Assembly (NCBI RefSeq): GCF_900167915.1
Contig: NZ_FUYM01000010.1
Location: 124,001-188,000 of the forward strand
Reading direction: 5' to 3'
DNA from: Rhizorhabdus histidinilytica
Lineage (GTDB): Bacteria; Pseudomonadota; Alphaproteobacteria; Sphingomonadales; Sphingomonadaceae
DNA length: 64,000 nt
The position numbers and the translations under genes are program-made. A model generated the notes under the pieces. That model had not been told where the DNA came from. It did no database searches and saw only the letters and a program-made list of their open reading frames with translations. Shown piece after piece: positions 18,557 through 26,826 of the stretch; position 1 is the stretch's first letter, and every line of letters starts with the position of its first letter.

Positions 18557-20902
18557 ATGACGTCGCATGTCCGCAGCGCATATCAGCCAGGCTGGGTGGA
18601 GAAGCTGATAGCCATTCTCCTTGCCCTCATCGGCCTGCCGATGGCGGGCGGTGGAGCGATGCTGATCTGGTTCGGCGGATCGGCCTATTATCTGCTGGGC
18701 GGTGCCGCACTCCTGTTGAATGCCGTGCTCGCCTGGCGCGGCGATCGAAGATTGCTGCCGGCCTATGCCCTGTTCCTGGCCTTCACAATCGGCTGGGCGA
18801 TATGGGAAAGCGGGAGCAATGGGTGGGCCCTCGCGCCCCGTATCGGCCTTCCCCTCGCGCTTGGCCTGCTGATCGGAGGCGTCTGGGCGGCGCGGCGCTT
18901 CGGCAAGCGCATGGTCGGCGGAGTTACGGTTGCCCTGCTGCTGTGCGGCGTCACGCTGGTGATCGCGAACCGCGAACGGACGGAAACGGCGACGGCGGCC
19001 GTCGAACTGTCCGGCGGTTCGCCGGCCATGCAGCCATGGTCGCGCTTTGGAGGAGATGACTTTGGCCGGAAGCACAGCGGGGCTGCGCAGATCACTACCG
19101 CCAATGTCGGTGGGCTCGCGCGGGCCTGGACCTTCCGGATCGGTGAGGTGAACCTGGTCGGCAAGGCCGGCCTCCAGGCGACACCCGTCCAGGTCGGCAA
19201 CGCCCTCTACATCTGCTCCAGCTTCAACGACATCATAGCTCTGGACGGTGACACGGGCAGCGAAATCTGGCGCTATCATGCGCGTACCGAGCGCAAGGGC
19301 GTGCTGAGCGCGGGATGCCGCGGCGTCGCCTTCTACAAGGCTCCTGGCGCGAGTGGCCCCTGCGCCGAAAGGATCATCACCAATAGCGTCGATGCGAGAC
19401 TGATCGCCGTCGATCGGCTGACGGGCCGGCCCTGCGAGGATTTCGGAAAGGGTGGCGTGGTATCGCTGCTCAAGGGGATGGGACAGAAATATCCCGGCTA
19501 TTATTACACGACATCGCCGCCGACCATCGTCCGCGGACGGATCATTCTCGGCGGCTGGGTCACCGACAATCAATATTGGGAGGAGCCGTCAGGCGTCATC
19601 CGCGCGTTCGACGCACGCACCGGCGCCTTTGCATGGGCGATGGATATCGGGCGCCCCGACGATCATGGCGAACCAGCTCCGGGCAAGACTTATACCCTCT
19701 CCACCCCCAATAGCTGGGGGCCGATGAGCGCCGACGAAGAACTGGGCCTGGTCTACGCTCCCATCGGCAACCCGACGCCCGATTATTACGGGAAGCAGCG
19801 CCGTCCTTTCGATGAGAAAATCGGAAGCTCGATAGCCGCGATCGACGTCGAAACCGGCGCGTTGCGCTGGGCATTCCAGACCGTCCATCACGATCTGTGG
19901 GATTATGACGTCCCCGCGCAGCCCGTGCTGCTCGACCTTCCGGTCGAAGGGAAGCTGCGCAAGGCGCTGGTGCAGTCCACCAAGCGAGGGGAGCTGTTCC
20001 TTCTCGACCGCGTCACCGGCAGCCCCATCGCGCCGGTCGAGGAGCGCCCCGTCCCCCAGGGCGGCACCGCCCCCGGAGAATGGCTGTCGCCCACACAGCC
20101 CTTCTCGTCGCTGCCGTCCCTGAGGGGCGCCGATCTCAGCGAAAAAGCGATGTGGGGCCTCACTCCGCTCGATCAGCTCTGGTGTCGAATCAAGTTCCGG
20201 CAGGCGCGCTACGAGGGCATCTTCACACCGCCCGGCCTCAAGCCGAGCGTGACCTATCCCGGCTATCTGGGGGGAACCAATTGGGGCGGCCTGACGGTCG
20301 ATCCGAGGACGATGCGGCTGGTGATCAACGTCAGCCACGTCGCCAACTACACAAGGATCGTCCCGCGCGCGGAGGCCGATGCTGCTGGTGTGAAGGCCTT
20401 CGCTCCCGGGGTGGAAGGAACCTTTGGATATCTCCCGCAAGAACGCACGCCCTTTGCGGCGAAGACCGGCCCCTTCCTCTCCCCCCTTGGGGTGCCGTGC
20501 AACCAGCCGCCCTATGGCGAGATCGTCTCGATCGACCTGCGAAGCCGCGACATAGGGTGGATCCGGCCGTTCGGAACCGCGCAGGACAGCGGCCCCCTCG
20601 ACATCCCGACACGGTTGCCGCTCACCATCGGCACCCCCAACACCGGTGGCCCGATCTCCACGGCAGGCGGCTTGACGTTCATCGGCGCGACGCAGGACAG
20701 CGCGATACGCGCCTATGAGACGGCCAGCGGACGGATGTTGTGGCGTGCTCCGCTCCCGGCCGGCGGACAGGCAACCCCGATGACCTTCGTCTCCCCGAAG
20801 AGCGGCCGCCAGTTCGTGGTTATCGCGGCTGGCGGCAACCGCTGGCTGGGTAGCAAGCTAGGCGATTATGTCGTGGCGTTCGCGTTACCCCGACATCGAT
20901 GA
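18557..20902 (+). CDS. Membrane-bound PQQ-dependent dehydrogenase (glucose/quinate dehydrogenase type)
   Basis: 781 aa. Residues 1-140 hold about five hydrophobic segments (LIAILLALIGLPMAGGGAML, YLLGGAALLLNAVLAW, LPAYALFLAFTIGWAIW, GLPLALGLLIGGVWAA, VGGVTVALLLCGVTLVIA), the anchor typical of this family. A periplasmic eight-bladed propeller follows with tryptophan-docking repeats (DGDTGSEIWRYHAR, DVETGALRWAFQTVHHDLWD). It oxidises a polyol or alcohol with PQQ and passes electrons to ubiquinone. No pqq biosynthesis gene is in view. The start is set by AGGA 7 nt upstream; the gene begins just after site I. Confidence 0.9.
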   Translation: MTSHVRSAYQPGWVEKLIAILLALIGLPMAGGGAMLIWFGGSAYYLLGGAALLLNAVLAWRGDRRLLPAYALFLAFTIGWAIWESGSNGWALAPRIGLPLALGLLIGGVWAARRFGKRMVGGVTVALLLCGVTLVIANRERTETATAAVELSGGSPAMQPWSRFGGDDFGRKHSGAAQITTANVGGLARAWTFRIGEVNLVGKAGLQATPVQVGNALYICSSFNDIIALDGDTGSEIWRYHARTERKGVLSAGCRGVAFYKAPGASGPCAERIITNSVDARLIAVDRLTGRPCEDFGKGGVVSLLKGMGQKYPGYYYTTSPPTIVRGRIILGGWVTDNQYWEEPSGVIRAFDARTGAFAWAMDIGRPDDHGEPAPGKTYTLSTPNSWGPMSADEELGLVYAPIGNPTPDYYGKQRRPFDEKIGSSIAAIDVETGALRWAFQTVHHDLWDYDVPAQPVLLDLPVEGKLRKALVQSTKRGELFLLDRVTGSPIAPVEERPVPQGGTAPGEWLSPTQPFSSLPSLRGADLSEKAMWGLTPLDQLWCRIKFRQARYEGIFTPPGLKPSVTYPGYLGGTNWGGLTVDPRTMRLVINVSHVANYTRIVPRAEADAAGVKAFAPGVEGTFGYLPQERTPFAAKTGPFLSPLGVPCNQPPYGEIVSIDLRSRDIGWIRPFGTAQDSGPLDIPTRLPLTIGTPNTGGPISTAGGLTFIGATQDSAIRAYETASGRMLWRAPLPAGGQATPMTFVSPKSGRQFVVIAAGGNRWLGSKLGDYVVAFALPRHR

Positions 20903-21092
20903 CGGCGCAGGGTTGCACCAGTGCAGCCCGCCAGATAGCCGCATCGCCCCATCGGCGCAGATGGGCCCGCCAGAGCTTTGTGACGCGCCGAGATCCGCTC
21001 GCTACCTCGCAGTCCAAAAGGAAGGGAGATGGCGCCCCATCATCACCCTGATCGCCGAGGCTGCGATGCGCAGCGGTCATCCGCGGCTTTGA

Positions 21093-21176
21093 TCACCTTT
21101 CAATCCCCCACCGCCACCCTTCCAACCGAATGGATAGCGTGTCGACTGTGTGCTTGATGATCTTTCCGGCTGCCAT
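21093..21176 (-). pseudogene. Tyrosine integrase N-terminal relic
   Basis: From ATG 21176, with GGGAGG 5 nt upstream, 27 codons read MAAGKIIKHTVDTLSI and then diverge to a TGA. The beginning resembles the N-terminus of the intact integrase of this island (ARKITQTVVDGL) and of related integrases. The good ribosome site and quick loss of similarity suggest a truncated integrase left from an earlier insertion or rearrangement. The call rests on a short match. Confidence 0.45.
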
Positions 21177-21423
21177 ACAGGCCTCCCTGCCGTGCTTGAA
21201 CGAGGCAAAATTGTAATCACCGTGTAAGCACCATAGCGGAAGTCGGCTCGATCAGCAGCTGCCCTAGCGTAGTTAAGCCATTAAAAATGCTACGATTATA
21301 CACGCCAGACTACGCCCTATTTTCGCATGTACCTAAAGTACCATAGCTCGTGAACGATTTCACCTATAAATAATTATAATATAAAGCAATTTATCTGTAA
21401 AAGCCTTGCAACCTAGGCGATAT

Positions 21424-21443
21424 AGTAAGCACGAAGTAAGCAC
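21424..21443. repeat. Left island repeat (candidate attachment or integrase arm site)
   Basis: AGTAAGCACGAAGTAAGCAC, itself two tandem GTAAGCAC units. It matches 18 of 20 bases, in the same orientation, with 43116-43135 beside the integrase. The pair brackets the island cargo. Confidence 0.5.
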
Positions 21444-21519
21444 GACGCGGTAGGAAGTCGGGGCAATGCAGAGGGCCTGACGCCAACGATCTAAGCGTCA
21501 GGCCCTGCGACGGATTACC

Positions 21520-22449
21520 CTAAGCCACCTTGAACGCCTTGAACAATTGGCTCCCATTCTCTGCACGGGCTAACCGCCAGAATTCCCGCATAGGCAGGAA
21601 AGGCGTTTCGCGGTCGATCCGCTGACGAAATTCCTGCCACTCTGCAACGCGGCATTCCCAAGTGTCCCGAACAGCCTGCCCTTCTCCGATACCCATAACT
21701 ATATCAGGCAGGCGAAGGTATGAGAGAGCCTCGAAAAGGCGTAGGGCGAACTCGGGCCGGTAGCCCGCCATCGTCTCGTAGAGCTTGCTCTTGAACAGGT
21801 TCTTGGCCTCCACCGGCAACTTGTCGATGTAGTGAGCAACGACGACGAGATCAGCCAAGCCATCCTTCATCTCGCGGCAAAGTATGGGCTTAACGCCAAA
21901 ATGATTCGTCCACACGCTAGAGCGGTTAAGCTCGCCCACCTTGCGACTTATCGTCCGCGGTGAGACATCACCCCACGCAATTGCGTGGGAGTTCGTGAGC
22001 AACAGGCGACCATGCCCTTTTTGGGGGTAGTTCATCAGTCCCTGTATCTCGGTCTGAACGACCGCCGACAATCCGAGCCCCTTCAGCGCGCCGGCCACCT
22101 TCTGCTGAAGCGAGGAACATCGCAGATTAGGCGTCCGATCGGACGTGATACCGCGATCATCGGCGAATGTTAGAAAGAACATACTCCGCGCCTTGCTGAT
22201 CACAGGCAGCCAGTAATCCACTAGCGTTTGAACCATGGCATCCTGCGACACGACCCTGAGTCTCGTATCGCAGGCCAGCATGTCATTCATCGCCGCATCT
22301 TGGCCGATCATGCATCTTAGTTGATGCCTAAGCCTAACTGGCAAGTCCCACGACCTTACCGCCTTCTCCAGCAGCTGGACGAAATCAAGACTGCGCGCCT
22401 CGGTCTCCCACGCGCGGGCCCTGATATAGACCTCCATCAATTCCATCAT
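21520..22449 (-). CDS. Island protein of unknown function
   Basis: 309 aa, not recognised. No signal peptide or membrane segment; a mixed charged globular protein with a motif-poor N-terminal half and C-terminal tryptophan-rich stretch (WECRVAEWQEFRQR). ATG 22449 is preferred because GAGG lies 4 nt upstream; an open frame extends four codons further. It lies at the left end of the island on the same strand as the excisionase-like gene upstream, a position where element maintenance or replication-related genes are often found. No function is assigned. Confidence 0.6.
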   Translation of the reverse strand: MMELMEVYIRARAWETEARSLDFVQLLEKAVRSWDLPVRLRHQLRCMIGQDAAMNDMLACDTRLRVVSQDAMVQTLVDYWLPVISKARSMFFLTFADDRGITSDRTPNLRCSSLQQKVAGALKGLGLSAVVQTEIQGLMNYPQKGHGRLLLTNSHAIAWGDVSPRTISRKVGELNRSSVWTNHFGVKPILCREMKDGLADLVVVAHYIDKLPVEAKNLFKSKLYETMAGYRPEFALRLFEALSYLRLPDIVMGIGEGQAVRDTWECRVAEWQEFRQRIDRETPFLPMREFWRLARAENGSQLFKAFKVA

Positions 22450-22641
22450 AATGCCTCGCAATAATTGCAGGCATGAACTCCTTTATCCAGGAATGCATAG
22501 CATTAACCAGTATATCCCATAATAAGATAAAGTGAGTTATCATGCCCGTGATGTATATTACATAGCCCGACAGTCGATATACGCCCCCTCGCAGCGAGGT
22601 TTGCACGCGTGCAATCTCATTGCATGGGAATCTATCGGACT

Positions 22642-22962
22642 TTATGCTATGATTTCTTCGGAGATGGCCGGCATTTCCCGACTGCTCTTCTCAAACGCTA
22701 CAATGTCGCGTAGGCGATACCTAACGGCGGTCCCGAAGCGCGTAACCTGGGGACCTGTGGCATCGTAACGCATTTTCTGAATCAGCTTTTCGCTGACGTT
22801 CCATCGATCCGCGAGCCAAACCTCGTCGAAATAGACTTGCTTGCTCGGCTCGCCGTTTCCGCCCTTCGTTAGCCTGGCCAAGACCTTCGTGAGCTCTTTA
22901 CATGCCCGCTCATAATCGACCGGACCGGCGACGCTTGGCGCTGCCTTTCGCTTCCTAGACAT
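22642..22962 (-). CDS. Small HTH DNA-binding protein (AlpA/excisionase-like)
   Basis: 106 aa. The C-terminal 60 residues read as a MerR/AlpA-type winged helix: VYFDEVWLADRWNVSEKLIQ, then GPQVTRFGTAVRYRLRDIVAFE, the usual recognition helix plus wing and 'R-Y-x-L-x-D' wing strand. Such proteins direct excision or activate integrase in integrative elements. GAGGAC lies 5 nt before the ATG. Its partner integrase would be the one at the other end of the island (41875-43104). Confidence 0.7.
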   Translation of the reverse strand: MSRKRKAAPSVAGPVDYERACKELTKVLARLTKGGNGEPSKQVYFDEVWLADRWNVSEKLIQKMRYDATGPQVTRFGTAVRYRLRDIVAFEKSSREMPAISEEIIA

Positions 22963-23076
22963 AGTTCGTCCTCATGCAATCGTGAGGGTCAATCCCCACG
23001 TCGCATCGTTTACGGATCGACCAAATCCACCTCTGTCGACCCAAATTGCCGCTGCATTTCACCACTTTTCACAATA

Positions 23077-23721
23077 TTGCGTCCGCAATTTGCGGACGCT
23101 AAGAATCGCATCGGGGGAGTCGATCTCGAACCTACGAAGGCTGGAACCAGTTGGATGGTGGCAAACAGTTCAACTCGGCGTGGCAGCCCGACGCGGCTTG
23201 GACGAATAAGCCGCGGCTCGCTCAAGCTGAGCGTCGATGCTCAAGCCTTCGAAAGATTGGCACTTCGCTTTAGAAAGGAGTGGGGAACCGCCCAGTCTGG
23301 AGTGATGGTCGGCGCACGTAGCCGAGTCACTTTAGAATCTCTGCGAGAGAGGGCCTACAAACTGATTAGCGATATCGTTACGGCCGAGAGGCAAGACATC
23401 TTCGATGAGTTGATTGATTACTATGGTTGTCGCGGGAATAGCTCCGGCCTAGGAGAGCAATATCTAAAGAAAGGCCTTCGTGCGCTTTTTCCTGGCCGGG
23501 AAATTGATCGACGTCGTCGGCTCGAATGGGGCAACGAGTTCGAATATGCGTACGGGCACTCTGTCTCGCCCGAAATGCTGAGCGCCTTTATTCGAGGTGC
23601 GGGATCAAGATTGGTTATCCAAAAAAAGCTCGTCGAAGGCTACGTCGAACCTGGTTTTCAGTCTCGGTATCACCTAACCATCACACAAGCCGGACGAGTG
23701 TGGAAGCGGATCTACCGGTAG
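23077..23721 (+). CDS. Hypothetical protein, start uncertain
   Basis: Up to 214 aa from a TTG at 23077. That start lies within a perfect 21-bp palindrome, so translation more likely begins at ATG 23155 or further in. The C-terminal 140 residues look like a folded domain (LRERAYKLISDIVTAERQDI, LGEQYLKKGLRALFPG, RYHLTITQAGRVWKRIYR). Not recognised. It converges on the AIPR gene and is the only plus-strand gene in this part of the island. Confidence 0.5.
   Translation: MRPQFADAKNRIGGVDLEPTKAGTSWMVANSSTRRGSPTRLGRISRGSLKLSVDAQAFERLALRFRKEWGTAQSGVMVGARSRVTLESLRERAYKLISDIVTAERQDIFDELIDYYGCRGNSSGLGEQYLKKGLRALFPGREIDRRRRLEWGNEFEYAYGHSVSPEMLSAFIRGAGSRLVIQKKLVEGYVEPGFQSRYHLTITQAGRVWKRIYR
23079..23099. 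promoter_or_regulatory. Perfect 21-bp palindrome
   Basis: GCGTCCGCAA, one T, TTGCGGACGC: 10-bp arms with no mismatch. It lies in the divergent region between the excisionase-like gene (minus) and the hypothetical gene at 23155 or nearby (plus), a natural place for an operator. The regulator is unknown. Confidence 0.5.
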
Positions 23722-23780
23722 CAAGGATACAAACCTGCCGCTCACATCCAATCCCCGGCAGCCTAGATCGAAGCCCAATT

Positions 23781-25856
23781 TCAGGCAATGGCTTCGCTGG
23801 TTGCCTGATGGTGAGCGTCCAGTCGATCACGTATCGCGACGGCCGCAACACACTGCTTTTCCGATGGCACCTTCGCCGGCACCTGTGCGCAAGTTGACAG
23901 GATGCCAATGTCGCGGGGGCTGAGTTTGCCGACTGATTGTCCATAATCGAGCCAACCCTGCCAATATTCCCCGCCAGCGGCGAGTACCTCGGCTTGGGCA
24001 TCCACTCCGTCCAGAAGCTTCTGTTCCTGCTGCGCCTCTCGACGAACGGCCTTTGCTTGCGCTGGGTCGATCAGAGCTTCGAAGAAATCCTTTTCGTAGG
24101 GAACTGACGTTGCGGCCAGTCGCGACCAACAACCTTCCTTCTTGGCCCATTCGGTGACATTCCGCATGCCGGCGATCGGATTTGAGATCACCTCGTTGGC
24201 TGCTTCTGCCGCCCGGAGACACGCCCGCTCCAGCACCACATGGACGCGCTGCATTCGCCAGACCTGATCGAGATCGAGGACTTTCTCGCGTTGCTCTGCG
24301 TCATGAACGATCTTGGCCAGCGCGTAAGTGACGATGTTCGCGCGATACCCGCTCGTGTACCATGGCTGATGCGGCACCAGCCGCTCGAGATTGCGGAAAA
24401 TGATGGCCTTGGCGATCAGACGCTTGAACCAGAGTTCATCGAAGCGGCTGTCACTATCTGACCATTCCTTGCCAACGGCTCGCGCGACGTCACCAAAGTT
24501 CTTCTGTGCGCCCAAGCTCACGATATGCGGCCTGCAACGGTACGAATTTTCGTACTTGGCGAGATCGGTCTTGGTAAAGAACTGCGCCTTCGGGAACTCG
24601 TTGTCGAACTTCTTGCGCTCACCAACGCTCCGCCTGCCACGCTCGTCCGCGAACTGACCACGAGCGCGCTCATAGAACCACTTCGTCTCTCGGTAATTAC
24701 CGTCGCCAGACGGGGCGAGAACGCGGCGAGAGAATTCCTGCATCCGAACGTGAAACGGATGATTGGCGAAAAAGTCGGCCGCGTTGACCTTGTTCTGGCT
24801 GTTGGCAAACTCGGAGATTCGAGGAACGACCTCTTCGGCCTGATCCGAGGAAACGACGGTCAGTTTCATCTGGACGAGCACATTCCTGAGCTGATCCAGC
24901 TTCCTCGCAGCGTGGATCGAAGCGGTGGTCTGCCCCCCATTCACGATCTGAAGATTATCGGCGGACATCAGGTAGAATCCGTCACCCATCTCCATCACTT
25001 CGACGGCCTCGGCCGTAGCAGTCAGGCCATTGTTGTAGGAAAAGAACATCTCGGGCTGATCCCGGATGGTATCCCGGATTCCCTTGTTGACCTTGTTCCT
25101 GGCCTGCAGAAAGCTTCGGACGTTGGCTTCAAGGAGCCGGGCTCCCCACTTGTCGTAAATTTCCGCGAGCTGAGCGCCGGGAATGAGGGCGATGTAGCTT
25201 TCGAAAGGCGAACCGTCCGACGATGCCTTCAGCACCGGGACGGCTCCGCCAAACTGCTCAGCGAAATCGATAACGAGATCCTCGCGAGTCTGACCGGAAT
25301 TCACGAAGCGGAGCAGGCGGGACAAATCCCATACATTTGATGTCACGGGGACATCGCCGATGTTGCCAACGGGCTGGGCGTCGGCGTTGGCCTTGTTGAT
25401 CCGGTTCGTCACCAAGATCAGCTTGATCTTCTTCACCTTCTTCCACGAGCGCGCGATCAGGTCAGACAGGACGAACGCGCTGCTGGTCTCCTCGATGCTA
25501 TCACGAAAGTCCTTGGAATGTGCTGCCATGACGAAATTGACGAGCTGCTGGAGAAGGGGCTTGATGCCAGCCTTCACGATTGCCTGCGGCTCTTCCGAAA
25601 CAACGAAGTCGCATATCACCAAGCTGAGAACGCCTTCCTCATCGGTTGCGTCCCATCCGTAACCGTCAATCTGAAGTGGCTTCCTCTCGTGCGTCCCGCG
25701 GTAATAGCAGATGTCCATGCCTGACACCTCGCCTGCCTCATCGAGGACGTCTTTCATCATCTCGAGAAACGCTTCCGCCGTGATCAGCCCCATGGCGTCT
25801 GCATCGCCCTGTATGCTCGCGATCAGCTCTCGATGGTATTCGGCCAGCTCATCCAT
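23781..25856 (-). CDS. AIPR family protein (abortive infection phage resistance)
   Basis: 691 aa. The family pattern is clear from residue 210 to 420: SPFESYIALIPGAQLAEIYD, LLEANVRSFLQARNKVNKGI, MFFSYNNGLTATAEAVEV, LQIVNGGQTTASIHAA and ISEFANSQNKVNAADFF. AIPR proteins were first linked to abortive infection and are often encoded with Z1 and PD-(D/E)XK genes; the biochemical role is not settled. ATG 25856 is preferred (GAAGGA 9 nt upstream) over an in-frame ATG 15 nt earlier; either way the gene overlaps the stop of the gene before it, implying translational coupling. It is the last gene of the minus-strand defence operon. Confidence 0.85.
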   Translation of the reverse strand: MDELAEYHRELIASIQGDADAMGLITAEAFLEMMKDVLDEAGEVSGMDICYYRGTHERKPLQIDGYGWDATDEEGVLSLVICDFVVSEEPQAIVKAGIKPLLQQLVNFVMAAHSKDFRDSIEETSSAFVLSDLIARSWKKVKKIKLILVTNRINKANADAQPVGNIGDVPVTSNVWDLSRLLRFVNSGQTREDLVIDFAEQFGGAVPVLKASSDGSPFESYIALIPGAQLAEIYDKWGARLLEANVRSFLQARNKVNKGIRDTIRDQPEMFFSYNNGLTATAEAVEVMEMGDGFYLMSADNLQIVNGGQTTASIHAARKLDQLRNVLVQMKLTVVSSDQAEEVVPRISEFANSQNKVNAADFFANHPFHVRMQEFSRRVLAPSGDGNYRETKWFYERARGQFADERGRRSVGERKKFDNEFPKAQFFTKTDLAKYENSYRCRPHIVSLGAQKNFGDVARAVGKEWSDSDSRFDELWFKRLIAKAIIFRNLERLVPHQPWYTSGYRANIVTYALAKIVHDAEQREKVLDLDQVWRMQRVHVVLERACLRAAEAANEVISNPIAGMRNVTEWAKKEGCWSRLAATSVPYEKDFFEALIDPAQAKAVRREAQQEQKLLDGVDAQAEVLAAGGEYWQGWLDYGQSVGKLSPRDIGILSTCAQVPAKVPSEKQCVAAVAIRDRLDAHHQATSEAIA

Positions 25857-26826
25857 GAGCCATTCCTTCACTGATAAGATCGTTCAGGATGCGTGGGTCG
25901 ATCGAGAACGGCGCGCAGGCTTCGAGGCTCACACTGTAGCGGACCGAGGATACGCCGATTGCGATTGGCATCGCTATGCGCGGGAATCCGTCCAGCACCT
26001 CGAACTCGGTGGACTTGCCCACCGTCCACCGCCGTTCTGAGTAATCATCATCGAAGGAAAAGCCGGACGCCTCAATCGCCTCTTCCCAGAGCGAATATGC
26101 TTCCGGGTCAGCCATGCTGAAAAGCTTTTCCACATCTAGTGCATGGTCTGTCAGCGTCTTGCCGTTGGGCTTTATAGCGGCATCAATCGCACTCACGACC
26201 AGAAACAGTCGGCAATCGGCGACATCAGCCAACTGGTCTTCGGAGGATATCTGGACGTAAGGCTTCGCAGCACCTCGTCGCGCCTTGATCTCGATCAGGC
26301 AGCCATCAAGTTCGAAATCCTTGGATGAGCCCGATGGCCCTTTCCATGCTTCGATTGCGGCCCGGGGGCCGATAAGCTCAACGAGCCGCGATAGAAACTG
26401 CAACTCGCCCAGCAGGCCCCGTTGTTCCTCGATCGATAGCAGGCTCGTCTTTCCGCCTCGCAGGAGATGATGCCAGCGCAAAGTGCGACGGACCGATCGC
26501 GTCAGAGCATCCTGATTATCCGCAGCATTTTCTCCAGCCCGGACGATGTCCTGGCAAAGGCTGGCAAAAAGCTCCTTCTGCTCCAAGTCTTTCAGAACAA
26601 CCACGAGAGCCTTCCGGGAGCCGACATCCCGATAGCCAAGATCAATGCTGCGCATCCTCGGGAGCGGCCTCTGCTCCTCGACGCCTTCGCCCAGCTGCAG
26701 CATCAAACCCGGCTCAAGGTTGCCGGAGACGATCCAGAAATAATCGTGGCGGCCATTCTGGTCGACACGACGCGCGTCCTTTCCGCCCGTCGTCAGTCCT
26801 TCCCAAGGATCGTCACTCGCGGTCAT
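25849..26826 (-). CDS. PD-(D/E)XK motif protein (DUF4420-like)
   Basis: 325 aa. The nuclease-like core reads EEQRGLLGELQFLSRLVEL (helix with conserved E), then SGSSKDFELDGCLIEIKARR near residues 185-205, giving D..E-x-K, followed by KPYVQISSEDQL. This is the arrangement of the DUF4420 family, predicted to be an endonuclease subunit of modification-linked systems. Start ATG 26826 gives a 14-nt overlap with the Z1 gene and has AGGA 8 nt upstream. Its 3' end overlaps the AIPR gene by 8 nt. It probably forms a complex or works in sequence with Z1 and AIPR (inference). Confidence 0.82.
   Translation of the reverse strand: MTASDDPWEGLTTGGKDARRVDQNGRHDYFWIVSGNLEPGLMLQLGEGVEEQRPLPRMRSIDLGYRDVGSRKALVVVLKDLEQKELFASLCQDIVRAGENAADNQDALTRSVRRTLRWHHLLRGGKTSLLSIEEQRGLLGELQFLSRLVELIGPRAAIEAWKGPSGSSKDFELDGCLIEIKARRGAAKPYVQISSEDQLADVADCRLFLVVSAIDAAIKPNGKTLTDHALDVEKLFSMADPEAYSLWEEAIEASGFSFDDDYSERRWTVGKSTEFEVLDGFPRIAMPIAIGVSSVRYSVSLEACAPFSIDPRILNDLISEGMAHG

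Larger units (their letters stand above)
20903..21519. other. Island left junction region, no intact gene
   Basis: 617 bp between the PQQ dehydrogenase and the first island gene. It has no long supported frame. It holds an integrase N-terminal relic (21093-21176), a lone GTAAGCAC (21225-21232) and a double GTAAGCAC repeat (21424-21443) also found next to the intact integrase. The sequence from about 21240 to 21430 is clearly AT-richer than the catabolic genes on its left. Confidence 0.5.
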
